DNA from: Granulicella sp. S156
GTDB lineage: Bacteria > Acidobacteriota > Terriglobia > Terriglobales > Acidobacteriaceae
Length of the DNA: 64,000 nt
Direction of reading: 5' to 3'
Assembly: GCF_009766105.1 (NCBI RefSeq)
Contig: NZ_LMUH01000025.1
Location: forward strand, 563,190 to 627,189
Position numbers and translations under genes: made by a program. The notes below the pieces were generated by a model. That model worked only from the letters and a program-made list of their open reading frames with translations. It was not told the DNA's origin and made no database searches. Shown here piece by piece: positions 1-8,518 of this stretch. How positions within the stretch are numbered: the stretch's first letter is position 1; every line of letters starts with the position of its first letter.

Positions 1-1
1 C

Positions 2-1354
2 CATCTAGGACTGCCGCCGGGTTTCAAGCCCTCCCGCGCGACCACGATCAAGATCGCCCAGCAACTCGACGCCAACTACGTGATCGTCGGCACCTACAAC
101 GTCGTGAAGGACACCATCTCCATCCAGGCACGGGTGCTCTCCATTGATGCCCTCACCCTCACGGCTCCAATCGAAGATGGCTCCCCACTCAACCGTCTCT
201 TCGACGCCGAAAACGCCATCGCCTGGAAGATCGCACGCTCTCTCGATCCGCACTTCAATGTGGCTGAAAGCACATTCGTCACCGCACCCGGTGCCGTTCC
301 CCTGCCAGCCTTCGAGAACTACATCCGCGGAACCAACGCTGCGGCCTCCGACGAACGCATCAAGCGCCTGCAAGCCGCCGTTACGATCGTGCCCGACTAC
401 ACAGCCGCGCTGCTGGCTCTCGGCAAAGAGCAATACGCCACGCGCGACTTCGCTTCTGCGGCAACGACTCTCGCAAAGGTCCCTGCCGGCGACCGCCTTG
501 CCCTCGAAGCCAACTTTTATCTCGGGCTTGCGCGCTTCAACTCCGCCAACTACGCCGGCGCGGAGCAAGCCTTCTCCTTCATTGCCGCGCGCCTCCCATT
601 GCCGGAAGTGGTCAACGATCAAGCTGTATCTCTAAGCCGTCAGGGCAAAGATGGCGCGGGCCTCTTCCAGCGTGCATCCACAGCCGATCCCTCCGATGAG
701 GACTACCACTACAACCTCGCCATTGCGCTCTTTCGCCGCGGAGATACCGCTGCCGCGCTCAAAGAAGCCGACGCTGCCCTGAAACTCAAATCCAACGACA
801 ACGAAGCCGGATCTCTCCGCGCTCACCTCAGTATCGTCTCCCCTGGAACAAAACTCACTGACAGCGTTACGAACTCCTTTAGTCCAGTCGAACGCGTCCG
901 TCGGAACTACTCGGAGGCCAGCTTCCGCCAAGCGGCCTTCCAGCTCGACCAGATGCGCGCGGTGCGCATGGCCACACTTCCACCCCCTCAACAGGCGACT
1001 GAATATACAAAACTTGGCAAGGATTACTTAAGCCAGGGACTGCTGCCAGAGGCAGAGGGAGAGTTCCAATCCGCGCTCACCGCCGACCCTAATAACGCCG
1101 CAGCCCACGCCGGTCTTGCCCAGGTTCGTGAATCCAGCGGCGACCCAACAGAAGCCCGCGATGAAGCTCACAAATCCCTCAAGATCCAACCGAACGCCAC
1201 CGCTTACCTGGTTCTCGCACGGCTCGATCTTGCCGACAAACTTCTAGCCGCCTGCGCTGACGATGTGTCTCGTGCCCTGAGCCTCGAACCCTCCAATACT
1301 GCCGCCCAGGCCCTGCGCCAGAATCTTCAGCAGCGCGGCCAGTCTGTGCCGTAA
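2..1354 (+). CDS. TPR-repeat protein, 5' partial
   Basis: The frame is open from base 2, so the gene begins upstream of the window; about 450 residues are visible. The GTG at 80 sits inside a conserved-looking stretch (QQLDANYVIVGTY) and is unlikely to be the true start. The first ~90 visible residues (IVGTY, then IQARVLSID) resemble the TolB/FlgO-like N-terminal domain that precedes TPR arrays in some regulatory proteins. The rest is helical Ala/Leu-rich TPR-like repeats, for example around bases 650-830 and 1000-1330, with typical AxxxLGxAxxxxG spacing. A scaffolding or sensing role is inferred only. An NfeD-like gene follows after 72 bases on the same strand. Confidence 0.75.
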   Translation, partial: HLGLPPGFKPSRATTIKIAQQLDANYVIVGTYNVVKDTISIQARVLSIDALTLTAPIEDGSPLNRLFDAENAIAWKIARSLDPHFNVAESTFVTAPGAVPLPAFENYIRGTNAAASDERIKRLQAAVTIVPDYTAALLALGKEQYATRDFASAATTLAKVPAGDRLALEANFYLGLARFNSANYAGAEQAFSFIAARLPLPEVVNDQAVSLSRQGKDGAGLFQRASTADPSDEDYHYNLAIALFRRGDTAAALKEADAALKLKSNDNEAGSLRAHLSIVSPGTKLTDSVTNSFSPVERVRRNYSEASFRQAAFQLDQMRAVRMATLPPPQQATEYTKLGKDYLSQGLLPEAEGEFQSALTADPNNAAAHAGLAQVRESSGDPTEARDEAHKSLKIQPNATAYLVLARLDLADKLLAACADDVSRALSLEPSNTAAQALRQNLQQRGQSVP

Positions 1355-1426
1355 GCGCTGCTTCTCCAGCCCGCAAACATCTGACCTCTCACCCCCTTTG
1401 CACAAAAGCGGTGAGTCGAAGGAGAA

Positions 1427-1927
1427 ATGGAGAGATCGATGTATTTTGTTTGTACTGCCCTTGAAATCATCCCTTCCCTCCATCTCTCCCCGGATGCTGC
1501 TGTCCTTTGCCTCACACTCGGCCTGTTACTTATCTATCTGGAACTTAACCGGCCCGGTTTGATTGTTCCCGGTGCAATCGGCCTTTTGATCGTCCTGCTG
1601 GCTATTGCGGTGCTCCTGCCGTTGCCTCTGAGCCCTATTGGGGTTGTTCTTATAGCTGCGGCAGCAGGCCTGCTGCTGCTCGGCCTTACGCGTCAAACCC
1701 CTCTATTGCTTGCGGTTACAGCAACCCTCGCATTGATTTTCGGGTTCTTGCATCTCGTCGGAAGAGCTGACAGTCCCCAAGTCCATGCCCTCACTGCTAC
1801 GGGGTGCGGTCTCGTCCTGGGAGCAGGAACCTCACTTCTTACCCATCTGGCCCGCCGCGCCCGTGCCAACAAGGGTTTAGACTTAGAACGAGCGCGCACC
1901 TCGCGCCCCGGAGTCCTCAAGTCTTGA
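1427..1927 (+). CDS. NfeD-like membrane protein
   Basis: A 166-residue protein that is almost wholly hydrophobic, with about four membrane segments between residues 25 and 140. The segment YLELNRPGLIVPGAIG followed by a long Leu/Ile/Val run is like the membrane half of NfeD and ClpP-class membrane proteins, which partner stomatin-like proteins. The OB-fold domain seen in full NfeD proteins is not evident. The ATG at 1439 has a better-spaced GGAG (6 bases) than the ATG at 1427, where the AAGGAG lies only 2 bases away. Its TGA overlaps the TTG start of the next gene, so the two are probably translationally coupled. No stomatin gene is adjacent in the window. Confidence 0.5.
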   Translation: MERSMYFVCTALEIIPSLHLSPDAAVLCLTLGLLLIYLELNRPGLIVPGAIGLLIVLLAIAVLLPLPLSPIGVVLIAAAAGLLLLGLTRQTPLLLAVTATLALIFGFLHLVGRADSPQVHALTATGCGLVLGAGTSLLTHLARRARANKGLDLERARTSRPGVLKS

Positions 1928-2607
1928 TTCGCAAAGTCTCGCTCTTCCTCGCCGCAGCCTTATTTGCCTCTACGTTCGGCAGCGCCGGCGCCCAGCAGGT
2001 ATCACTTCTCGACCGTCAGCTCTCTCGTATGGACTTCGGGATCAGCGGCGCAGGCCTGTTCAATAAGAATGTCTCCGGACCGGTGATTTCTACCGCTTTG
2101 TATAACTGTGGCACCGCAACGGATCGCCAAGCCTGCCCCCTCACACTATCTCCATCGAACACAATCGGCGGAGTGTTCACCATTCGCTACATTGTGAAGC
2201 CGCTTGTCGGTTTTGAGTTCAACTACGGCTACGCTCGCTACACTGAGAACTTCGCGTCTCAGCCTGTCACGTTTGGCGCGCAGACACGAGCCAGCGAATA
2301 CACCCTCGGTTATATCTACACACCTGCCTACAAGTTCTTTGGCTTCCAGCCCTTCGTCTCGGGGGGTGCGGGCGCCACAGAGTTCAAACCGACACCACAC
2401 GGCGGTGAGGGTTTGCCCGAACAGGCACGAGCCACTTATTACTATTCGGCTGGATTGCAGCAGGAGTACTTTTCAAGCCATTTTGGCTTCCGCGCCTCCT
2501 TCCGCCAGCTCTTCTTCCTGGCCCCCGACTTCGGTCAGAATTACCTTACGATCCTGAAGCACACCACCAGCACCGAGCCTACGATCGGCTTCTACCTTCG
2601 TTACTAA
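1924..2607 (+). CDS. outer-membrane beta-barrel protein
   Basis: I place the start at TTG 1924, overlapping the previous stop (TTGA), because it opens directly on a signal peptide: LIRKV, a Leu/Ala core, and a probable cleavage after AGA before QQVSL. In-frame codons further upstream (GTG 1804) would bury that peptide. The mature part alternates polar and hydrophobic residues (FEFNYGYARYTEN, YTLGYIYTP, FGFRASFRQLF) and ends in an aromatic residue (GFYLRY), as outer-membrane barrels do. The specific function is unknown. It lies between an NfeD-like gene and a SPOR-domain gene on the same strand. Confidence 0.6.
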   Translation: MIRKVSLFLAAALFASTFGSAGAQQVSLLDRQLSRMDFGISGAGLFNKNVSGPVISTALYNCGTATDRQACPLTLSPSNTIGGVFTIRYIVKPLVGFEFNYGYARYTENFASQPVTFGAQTRASEYTLGYIYTPAYKFFGFQPFVSGGAGATEFKPTPHGGEGLPEQARATYYYSAGLQQEYFSSHFGFRASFRQLFFLAPDFGQNYLTILKHTTSTEPTIGFYLRY

Positions 2608-2631
2608 TCCCCACAAGGCCTTCATATTCCC

Positions 2632-3330
2632 ATGAGCCACCTTCTTGATGACGACGATGACGACCTCCATGGTCGACAGAACCACCGGGAACTGACCCTC
2701 AGCACAGGCTCAGTTCTCGGCATCTTTTTCGGCCTTGTACTGCTGTGCGCCTTGTTCTTCGCCTTCGGCTACAACGTGGGGCATAGATCCGCGCCGCCCG
2801 TCGTTGCCGCCTCGGATACCTCCGACACGCCTTCGACCTCAACCAACTTCAGCTCCTTTAAACCCGCCGCAGGCTCACCGGCAGGCCATTCCCCCGCGGC
2901 CAATCCCCCTGCTAGCGCTCCGGTGTCCAAAACAACAGAAGAGTCGGACGACTCAGATGATTCTGCTCCCGTAGCCAAAACGCCCCCCCACGTCGCTACA
3001 ACAACGACTACGGCCCAGCCTACCGCTACCCCTAAACTCGTTTCCACGTCTGAACCTGTTCCCGTAAACCATCCAGCGCCGCCGCCAAGCGCACCGGCAG
3101 CAACAACTGGCACCGGAGCCTTTGTCGTTCAGGTAGCCGCCGTTTCTCACCAGGAAGACGCGGGGCTACTCGTAGGCGCGCTCCAGCGCAAGGGATACGC
3201 CGTCGCAGCACGTAGCGAGCCACAGGATAAGCTGATTCACATCCAGGTCGGCCCCTTCAGCAATCATAAAGATGCTGACGCCATGCGCCAGCGGCTACTC
3301 GACGATGGCTATAACGCCATCGTCAAATAA
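2632..3330 (+). CDS. SPOR-domain membrane protein
   Basis: A 232-residue bitopic protein: an acidic cytoplasmic N-terminus (an Asp run at residues 6-11), one membrane segment at about 27-47, a long Pro/Ala/Thr/Ser-rich linker to about 160, and a C-terminal SPOR domain. The SPOR repeat signature is clear (FVVQVAAVSHQEDA, then HIQVGPFSNHKDADAMRQRL). SPOR domains bind denuded glycan strands of septal peptidoglycan, so a role at the division site in the periplasm is likely from family knowledge. It is the last of the plus-strand run and converges on the acyltransferase gene at 3372 with a 41-base gap that shows no hairpin. Confidence 0.85.
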   Translation: MSHLLDDDDDDLHGRQNHRELTLSTGSVLGIFFGLVLLCALFFAFGYNVGHRSAPPVVAASDTSDTPSTSTNFSSFKPAAGSPAGHSPAANPPASAPVSKTTEESDDSDDSAPVAKTPPHVATTTTTAQPTATPKLVSTSEPVPVNHPAPPPSAPAATTGTGAFVVQVAAVSHQEDAGLLVGALQRKGYAVAARSEPQDKLIHIQVGPFSNHKDADAMRQRLLDDGYNAIVK

Positions 3331-3371
3331 GAATTACTCAATTCCTCATGGCTCGTAGTTGACCACTTGAT

Positions 3372-4079
3372 CTAGCCAATCGGCATTTCTAGAGCCCGCT
3401 CCATCTCACCGCGTACAGCCACCATCAGGTCCTCTCGCGTGGCGAAGCTCTGAGGCTCGACCACCGGAAGAAACCGCACGACGACCTCGCCCGGCACAAC
3501 CTTCAAGCTGCCTTTTCGCATCATGCGCTCGGTTCCACGGATCACGATTGGAACCATAGGCGCTCCTGTCTCTGCCGCGAGGAAGAATGCGCCTTTCTTG
3601 AACGGCAGCAGCTTTCCATCAGGCGACCGCGTCCCTTCGGGAAACACAAAGATATGCAGTCCTGAGCGCAGCGCGTCTGCTGCCGCTTCTACGCTCTTAC
3701 GGGCCTCTTCACGAGAGTGCCCACGCGACACCGGGACGTACTTCCCCATACGCATCGCCATTCCCAGCAGAGGAATCCGCATCAGCTCTTTCTTCAGGAA
3801 CACGCTGACCATACCCGGAAGAGACGGCAACAGCACCGGAGCATCGAGATTCGACACATGGTTGCTCATGAAGATGCAGGAACGGCCTTGCGGAATATTT
3901 TCGAGGCCCTCAACACGCACCCGAATTCCCGCAGCGCGCACGCCCAGCCGGACCGTTCCCATGCCCCACCGGTACATGGCACGAATATTGCCGCGCAGTG
4001 CCGACCACGGAATACCCACCAGCGCCGCGGGCGCACCCAAAGTTATAAACACAAACAACATCCGAAGAGCGGCAAACAT
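3372..4079 (-). CDS. plsC: 1-acyl-sn-glycerol-3-phosphate acyltransferase (PlsC family)
   Basis: A 235-residue protein with the two hallmark acyltransferase motifs: NHVSNLD at residues 73-79 (the HxxxxD catalytic pair) and FPEGTRS at 146-152 (glycerol-phosphate binding). One hydrophobic segment near the N-terminus would anchor it to the inner membrane. The family transfers an acyl chain to lysophosphatidic acid to make phosphatidic acid. Length is normal. It is monocistronic in this window and diverges from the MutS-like gene that starts 73 bases away. Lysophospholipid or ornithine-lipid acyltransferase activity cannot be excluded. Confidence 0.88.
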   Translation of the reverse strand: MFAALRMLFVFITLGAPAALVGIPWSALRGNIRAMYRWGMGTVRLGVRAAGIRVRVEGLENIPQGRSCIFMSNHVSNLDAPVLLPSLPGMVSVFLKKELMRIPLLGMAMRMGKYVPVSRGHSREEARKSVEAAADALRSGLHIFVFPEGTRSPDGKLLPFKKGAFFLAAETGAPMVPIVIRGTERMMRKGSLKVVPGEVVVRFLPVVEPQSFATREDLMVAVRGEMERALEMPIG

Positions 4080-4152
4080 GTACCTTCAGGATACCGTGTC
4101 CGCCTGTCACTTATGGAGTGGAAGGGTACTCTAGTTCCAGGAGAACCCTCGG

Positions 4153-5985
4153 ATGGATGTAGTATCGGTAAAGGAGCTACACCAGACTCCTGCGGAGGTC
4201 TACACCCATCGGATGCAAGACCTGCAACAGTTGCAGATCACGGAGAAACGGCGCGCACGAGTCCTCGGCTACACCAAACTCGTTCTGGCGTTTCTAATCG
4301 CGATCTTTGCAATGTTGCTCCTACGCTATTTCGCGTTGCTCATCCCCCTGTTGGCCCTCATAGCGAGCTTCGCCGTTCTTGCCGTTCTCCACGAAAGAGC
4401 CCTACGTTCACTGCGTTATCGCGCACGCTCCATCAGTTTCTTCGAGCGCGGCATGGCAAGACTCGACGATCTCTGGCCTGGCACCGGCGAAACCGGCGAT
4501 CGATTCCTCGACCTCGAACATCCTTACGCCCGTGATCTCGATCTCTTCGGCAAAGCCTCCCTGTTTGAACTGCTCTGCACGGCGCGCACACGAGCCGGCG
4601 AAGAGACCCTGGCTCGCTGGCTTCTCACCCCTGCAGCGATCGACGAAGCTCTTGCACGACAAGCCGCAGTGCTCGATCTAAAAGAGCGTGTCGACTTCCG
4701 GGAAAAACTTTCTTCCCTTGGCCAAACGATTCGTATAGGCGTTCACCCCGAGGCTCTTTCCAGCTGGGGAACGAGCGCGCCTATTCTCAGGGACAAATCC
4801 ATTGCCGTCGTAGCCTTGATCCTTACCACCCTATGGATCCTTAGCCTTATAGGGTCAGGCATCTGGCATCTTGGTTCCATCGCGATCGGCATGACAATTC
4901 TGAGCGCCGCTTACTATCGCTACCTCAACCTTCGCCTTACGCAATCAGCGACCGCGATTGAAGCCGCCACAGCGGACCTTGGGTTGCTCGCCTCCGTTCT
5001 TCAACTCTTCGAGGAAGAGAGCTTTTCCTCGCCCAAGTTAACTGGACTGCAGGATGTACTGAAGCGCAGAGGCCTCCAACCCTCTGCGGCCGTTGCGAGA
5101 CTTCGCCGCATCGTCGATCTTCTCGAATCGCGTCACAATCCCATGGGCCGCATCCTCGATAATGTCACCTTCTGGAGCGTCCATCTGGCCTTGTCGGCAG
5201 AACGTTGGCAAGAAACATTTGGCCCCGAAATCCGCTCCTGGCTCGACGCCATTGGAGAGCTCGAAGCTCTCGCCGCAATATCCGGCTTCGCGTATGAACA
5301 CCCTGACAATGTGTATCCAACATTTACGCCCCATGGCCCAATCTTTGCAGCCGTCAACTTTGCCCACCCTTTGCTTCCAGCCTCACGAGCCATACGCAAC
5401 GACCTGACGCTCGACACCCATCTGCAACTGATCGTCCTCAGCGGCCCCAACATGGCCGGCAAGAGCACGCTCATCCGTGGCATCGGATTGAACGTCGTCC
5501 TCGCCCACTGTGGCGCTCCAGTCCCTGCGAGCAGCCTCACCCTCTCTCCTCTCGCCATCGCCGCATCCATTTGCATCAGCGACTCACTGAGCAGTGGCAT
5601 CTCCCGCTTCTACGCCGAAATTCGCCGCATCAAGCTCATCTCAGACCTTGCCGACGGCCCATTCCCCGTACTCTTCCTCATGGACGAACTTCTCTCCGGA
5701 ACCAACTCCCACGACCGGCTGAAAGGCACGACCTTCATCGTGCAAAATCTGCTGGAGAAGGGTGCCATCGGCATCATCAGCACTCATGACCTGGCTCTGA
5801 CGCAGATCCCCGAGTCGCTCGGAACCCTGGCAGCCAACTTCCACGTCGAGGACAGATTCGAAAACGGCGAATTAATCTTTGACTACCAGGTAAAACCAGG
5901 CATCGTGAAGGCCAGCAACGCCCTCGAACTCATGCGCTCCATCGGTCTTCAGGTTCCAGTCGACAAATCGCACCCATCTCACTAA
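4153..5985 (+). CDS. membrane-anchored MutS-family ATPase
   Basis: A 610-residue protein with a MutS C-terminal ATPase: Walker A GPNMAGKST near residue 430 and the Walker B/switch LMDELLSGTNSHDR near 510, followed by the STHD histidine motif. It lacks the mismatch-recognition domain of MutS1. Instead it has two hydrophobic pairs, at about residues 45-80 and 217-255, which should place it in the membrane. Members of this MutS-like family are not shown to do mismatch repair, and its role is unknown. The ATG has AGGAG 9 bases upstream. A repeat-rich gap follows its stop. Confidence 0.8.
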   Translation: MDVVSVKELHQTPAEVYTHRMQDLQQLQITEKRRARVLGYTKLVLAFLIAIFAMLLLRYFALLIPLLALIASFAVLAVLHERALRSLRYRARSISFFERGMARLDDLWPGTGETGDRFLDLEHPYARDLDLFGKASLFELLCTARTRAGEETLARWLLTPAAIDEALARQAAVLDLKERVDFREKLSSLGQTIRIGVHPEALSSWGTSAPILRDKSIAVVALILTTLWILSLIGSGIWHLGSIAIGMTILSAAYYRYLNLRLTQSATAIEAATADLGLLASVLQLFEEESFSSPKLTGLQDVLKRRGLQPSAAVARLRRIVDLLESRHNPMGRILDNVTFWSVHLALSAERWQETFGPEIRSWLDAIGELEALAAISGFAYEHPDNVYPTFTPHGPIFAAVNFAHPLLPASRAIRNDLTLDTHLQLIVLSGPNMAGKSTLIRGIGLNVVLAHCGAPVPASSLTLSPLAIAASICISDSLSSGISRFYAEIRRIKLISDLADGPFPVLFLMDELLSGTNSHDRLKGTTFIVQNLLEKGAIGIISTHDLALTQIPESLGTLAANFHVEDRFENGELIFDYQVKPGIVKASNALELMRSIGLQVPVDKSHPSH

Positions 5986-6013
5986 TACGACGGTTGCACG
6001 TCCCCCCCCCGAA

Positions 6014-6064
6014 ACCTGTCATTTCGACCGACCAACGGGAGCGGAGAAACCCCTGTATTTCGCT
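6014..6064. repeat. dispersed repeat, single-arm copy
   Basis: A ~50-bp sequence beginning TGTCATTTCGACCGACC and ending CCCCTGTATTT. Near-identical copies lie at about 25098-25140 and 28889-28935. A two-armed, inverted version fills 34389-34544. It lies between the convergent mutS-like and mpl genes and is preceded by a run of nine C at 6003. The location in gaps between genes suggests a REP-like element. Confidence 0.8.
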
Positions 6065-6145
6065 AATGCTTGTGCTACCGAAGAAGCCAAAGGGACACGC
6101 CGTATGACCTAGCCTCGAAGTCGGCTCGTAGGTACAACTGTAGAG

Positions 6146-7609
6146 CTAACTGTGTGCCACAGCCTTCGGCAACTTCTCCAACGCCAGCGGCAACTTGGTA
6201 TAAATCCCACCAAAGCCGCCGTTCGACAAAATCGCCACGACATCACCCCGGCGCACACGCGGCGCGATCTCGGCCACAATGGCATCCGCATCGGCACACA
6301 ACACCGCCGGAACATGCTTCGCGTTCAGCGCGTCCACCACGTGCTCCGGCTCAAGACGTTCCAGCACCGGAATCGCATCGCTCTTGAAGACTGCGGCCAA
6401 CACAACCTCATCCGCAAGAGAAAGACTCTCCACCAGTTCACGCTCGAACACATTGCGGCGCAGAGTATTCGAGCGAGGCTCCAGCACAGCCCACAACCTT
6501 CTCCCGCAGTAAGCGCTCTTCAGTGCGCGCAGCGTCTCGCGGATGGCCGTGGGATGGTGCGCGAAGTCGTCAATCACCGTCACACCTGCCACTTCGGCCC
6601 GCACTTCAAGCCTCCGTTTCACGCTCTTGAACGTAGCCAACGCCTCGATGATCGCCTCAACCGGAACGCCCTGCCCCGCGGCTAAGGCCGCCGCTGCCGT
6701 CGCATTCAGTGCATTGTGCTCACCGGCCATAGGCAGCGACAGCTCCGCAAACTTCTGACCACCACGCAGCAGCGTCCAGGTCGTGACGACGCCTTCGTGG
6801 CGCATGTCAACAGCCTGCCAGTACGAGTCCTTCCCAAAGCCATACCGCTCCACCGTACAGAACGCCTTCGCCGCACACTCGGTGACATTTTCGCTTCCGT
6901 CAAACGCCACCAGACGTCCGCGCCGAGGAATCAGATTCACCATGCGTTTGAACGCCGTCTTGACCGCATTCAGATCCGTGTAGATGTCCGCGTGATCGAA
7001 CTCAACGTGGGTCAGAATGGCCGCATCAGGAAAGTAGTGCAAAAACTTCGGCCCCTTGTCGAAGAAGGCTGTATCGTACTCATCGCCTTCAAGAATGAAG
7101 GGCCGCGTCCCCTCCTGCACCCGAAAGCTCGTACCAAAGTTCTCCGCCACGCCACCAATCAAAAACGAAGGCGTCCATTTCGCACCATCACTGTTTCCTG
7201 TTTCCTGTTTCCTGTTTCCTGCAACTTCATAGATCCACGCCAACATACTCGTCGTAGTCGTCTTGCCATGCGTTCCGCAGACCACCAGCGACTCGCGTCC
7301 GCTTAAAAACTCATCGTGAATCAGCGCCGCCATCGATGTCATCGGAATCCGCTCATCGAGCACGCGTTCCAACTCAGGATTGCCGCGCGAGATGGCATTG
7401 CCAACCACCACCAGGTCCGGCCGCTGGTCGAGGTTCTTCTCGCTATACGGCTCCATGATGGCGATGCCCATCGCTCGCAACTGGTCGCTCATCGGCGGAT
7501 ACGCCGCCACATCCGAGCCCGTTACGCGATGCCCCTGAGTTCTCAACATCCCGGCGAGCGAAGCCATCGCCGTTCCGCATACCCCAATCAAATGCACATG
7601 CTTTGCCAT
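6146..7609 (-). CDS. mpl: UDP-N-acetylmuramate:L-alanyl-gamma-D-glutamyl-meso-DAP ligase
   Basis: A 487-residue Mur ligase. It has the UDP-binding N-terminal motif (HLIGVCGTAMASLAG), the ATP loop GTHGKTTTT at residues 112-120, and the Mpl-type stretch FFDKGPKFLHYFP and LTHVEFDHADIY that separates Mpl from MurC. Mpl attaches recycled tripeptide L-Ala-D-Glu-mDAP to UDP-MurNAc in the cytoplasm. Residues 132-145 form a low-complexity insert (NRKQETGNSDGAKW) absent from the usual Mpl pattern, encoded by four CTGTTTC heptads on the plus strand. It is the last gene of an mgtC-dapF-like-LD-carboxypeptidase-mpl operon; the upstream gene ends 3 bases away. Confidence 0.92.
   Translation of the reverse strand: MAKHVHLIGVCGTAMASLAGMLRTQGHRVTGSDVAAYPPMSDQLRAMGIAIMEPYSEKNLDQRPDLVVVGNAISRGNPELERVLDERIPMTSMAALIHDEFLSGRESLVVCGTHGKTTTTSMLAWIYEVAGNRKQETGNSDGAKWTPSFLIGGVAENFGTSFRVQEGTRPFILEGDEYDTAFFDKGPKFLHYFPDAAILTHVEFDHADIYTDLNAVKTAFKRMVNLIPRRGRLVAFDGSENVTECAAKAFCTVERYGFGKDSYWQAVDMRHEGVVTTWTLLRGGQKFAELSLPMAGEHNALNATAAAALAAGQGVPVEAIIEALATFKSVKRRLEVRAEVAGVTVIDDFAHHPTAIRETLRALKSAYCGRRLWAVLEPRSNTLRRNVFERELVESLSLADEVVLAAVFKSDAIPVLERLEPEHVVDALNAKHVPAVLCADADAIVAEIAPRVRRGDVVAILSNGGFGGIYTKLPLALEKLPKAVAHS
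7191..7221. repeat. heptad tandem repeat inside mpl
   Basis: Four exact tandem CTGTTTC units plus a CTG remainder on the plus strand, inside the coding region of mpl. Read on the minus strand they give GNRKQETGN. Seven is not a multiple of three, so gain or loss of one unit would shift the mpl frame after about residue 132. Related heptad arrays lie between genes at 19933-20053 and 25227-25359. Confidence 0.9.
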
Positions 7610-7612
7610 CGT

Positions 7613-8518
7613 CTATCCTGCTACTTCCTTCAACTCAGATCCGTTCATCTCCACCCACGCCCCCAGCGGCATCGACCGGTTCTGCATCGCCACATGACCG
7701 CAGCGCAGCCCTATCGATACCGGCCCCTCGAACTCGCGCAGCGCATGCAGGCACGCCGCCTCCAGCAATTCCATCTCACTCGTCCCGACATTCGCACTCA
7801 TATCGCCAAGCACCACACCGCGCACATACCGCATCATGCCTGCAAACTTTAAGTGCTGCAGCATCCGGTCCCATTGGTACGGTTTCGTCCCAATGTCTTC
7901 GACGAACAGCACACAAGGCTCCTCGATCTTCAGGGCCCAGGGCGTTCCCAACCCCGCTTCAAGGATCGACAGACACCCGCCCAGCAAACGGCCTTCCGCG
8001 CTGCCATCGCGCAGGACTCGAAGCCCGTCCGCAGGGCCGACGCGCCACGAACCATCGCCTTCTAACGCAGCGCGCCAGGTACGCTCCTCCACACCATCGT
8101 CCTTCGACCAGTCCGCCGCCACCATCGGCGCATAGAACGTGCGCAGGCCACACTCGTTCCAAAACCAGGCGTGCAGGGACGTATGATCGCTGTATCCCAC
8201 AAACACCTTGGGATTCGCGCGAATAAGCTCGCGATCCAGCAGAGGCAGAAGCTCGACAGAACCCCATCCGCCGCGCGTGCAAAGAACCCCGTCAACCGAC
8301 CCATCCGCGAACGCTGCATGAAGATCCGCCACGCGCTCCTGCGCAGTACCCGCGTAATACAGTGGCCCGCGTGCCAGTGCATGCGGCATCACCACCGGCT
8401 CATACCCGAACGCCCGCAGCCGATCGACGCCACGCTCCACCAACTCCGGTTTCGCCGTCGCTGCAGGCGATACCACAGCCACACGCGATCCGCGCCGCAG
8501 CCTCAACCCATCACGCAA
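7613..8518 (-). CDS. LD-carboxypeptidase (S66 family)
   Basis: A 301-residue protein of the MccF/LdcA family. The Rossmann-like start VAVVSPAA, the CTRGGWGS segment and the nucleophile elbow GYSDHT (residues about 111-116) are present. The catalytic Glu and His partners probably lie in EEPCVLFVED and LRCGHVA. LdcA removes the terminal D-Ala from murein tetrapeptide to give the tripeptide used by Mpl, which is encoded just downstream. Its start overlaps the dapF-like stop by 8 bases. A microcin-immunity (MccF) role is possible from fold alone, but the operon favours murein recycling. Confidence 0.88.
   Translation of the reverse strand: MRDGLRLRRGSRVAVVSPAATAKPELVERGVDRLRAFGYEPVVMPHALARGPLYYAGTAQERVADLHAAFADGSVDGVLCTRGGWGSVELLPLLDRELIRANPKVFVGYSDHTSLHAWFWNECGLRTFYAPMVAADWSKDDGVEERTWRAALEGDGSWRVGPADGLRVLRDGSAEGRLLGGCLSILEAGLGTPWALKIEEPCVLFVEDIGTKPYQWDRMLQHLKFAGMMRYVRGVVLGDMSANVGTSEMELLEAACLHALREFEGPVSIGLRCGHVAMQNRSMPLGAWVEMNGSELKEVAG

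Noticed and set aside
1804-1923. Longer start (GTG 1804) for the outer-membrane barrel gene
   Set aside because: It would put 40 residues, overlapping the NfeD-like gene, before a clear signal peptide; TTG 1924 fits better.
3523-4134. A 203-codon frame opposite plsC
   Set aside because: Antisense to conserved acyltransferase motifs; it is a shadow.
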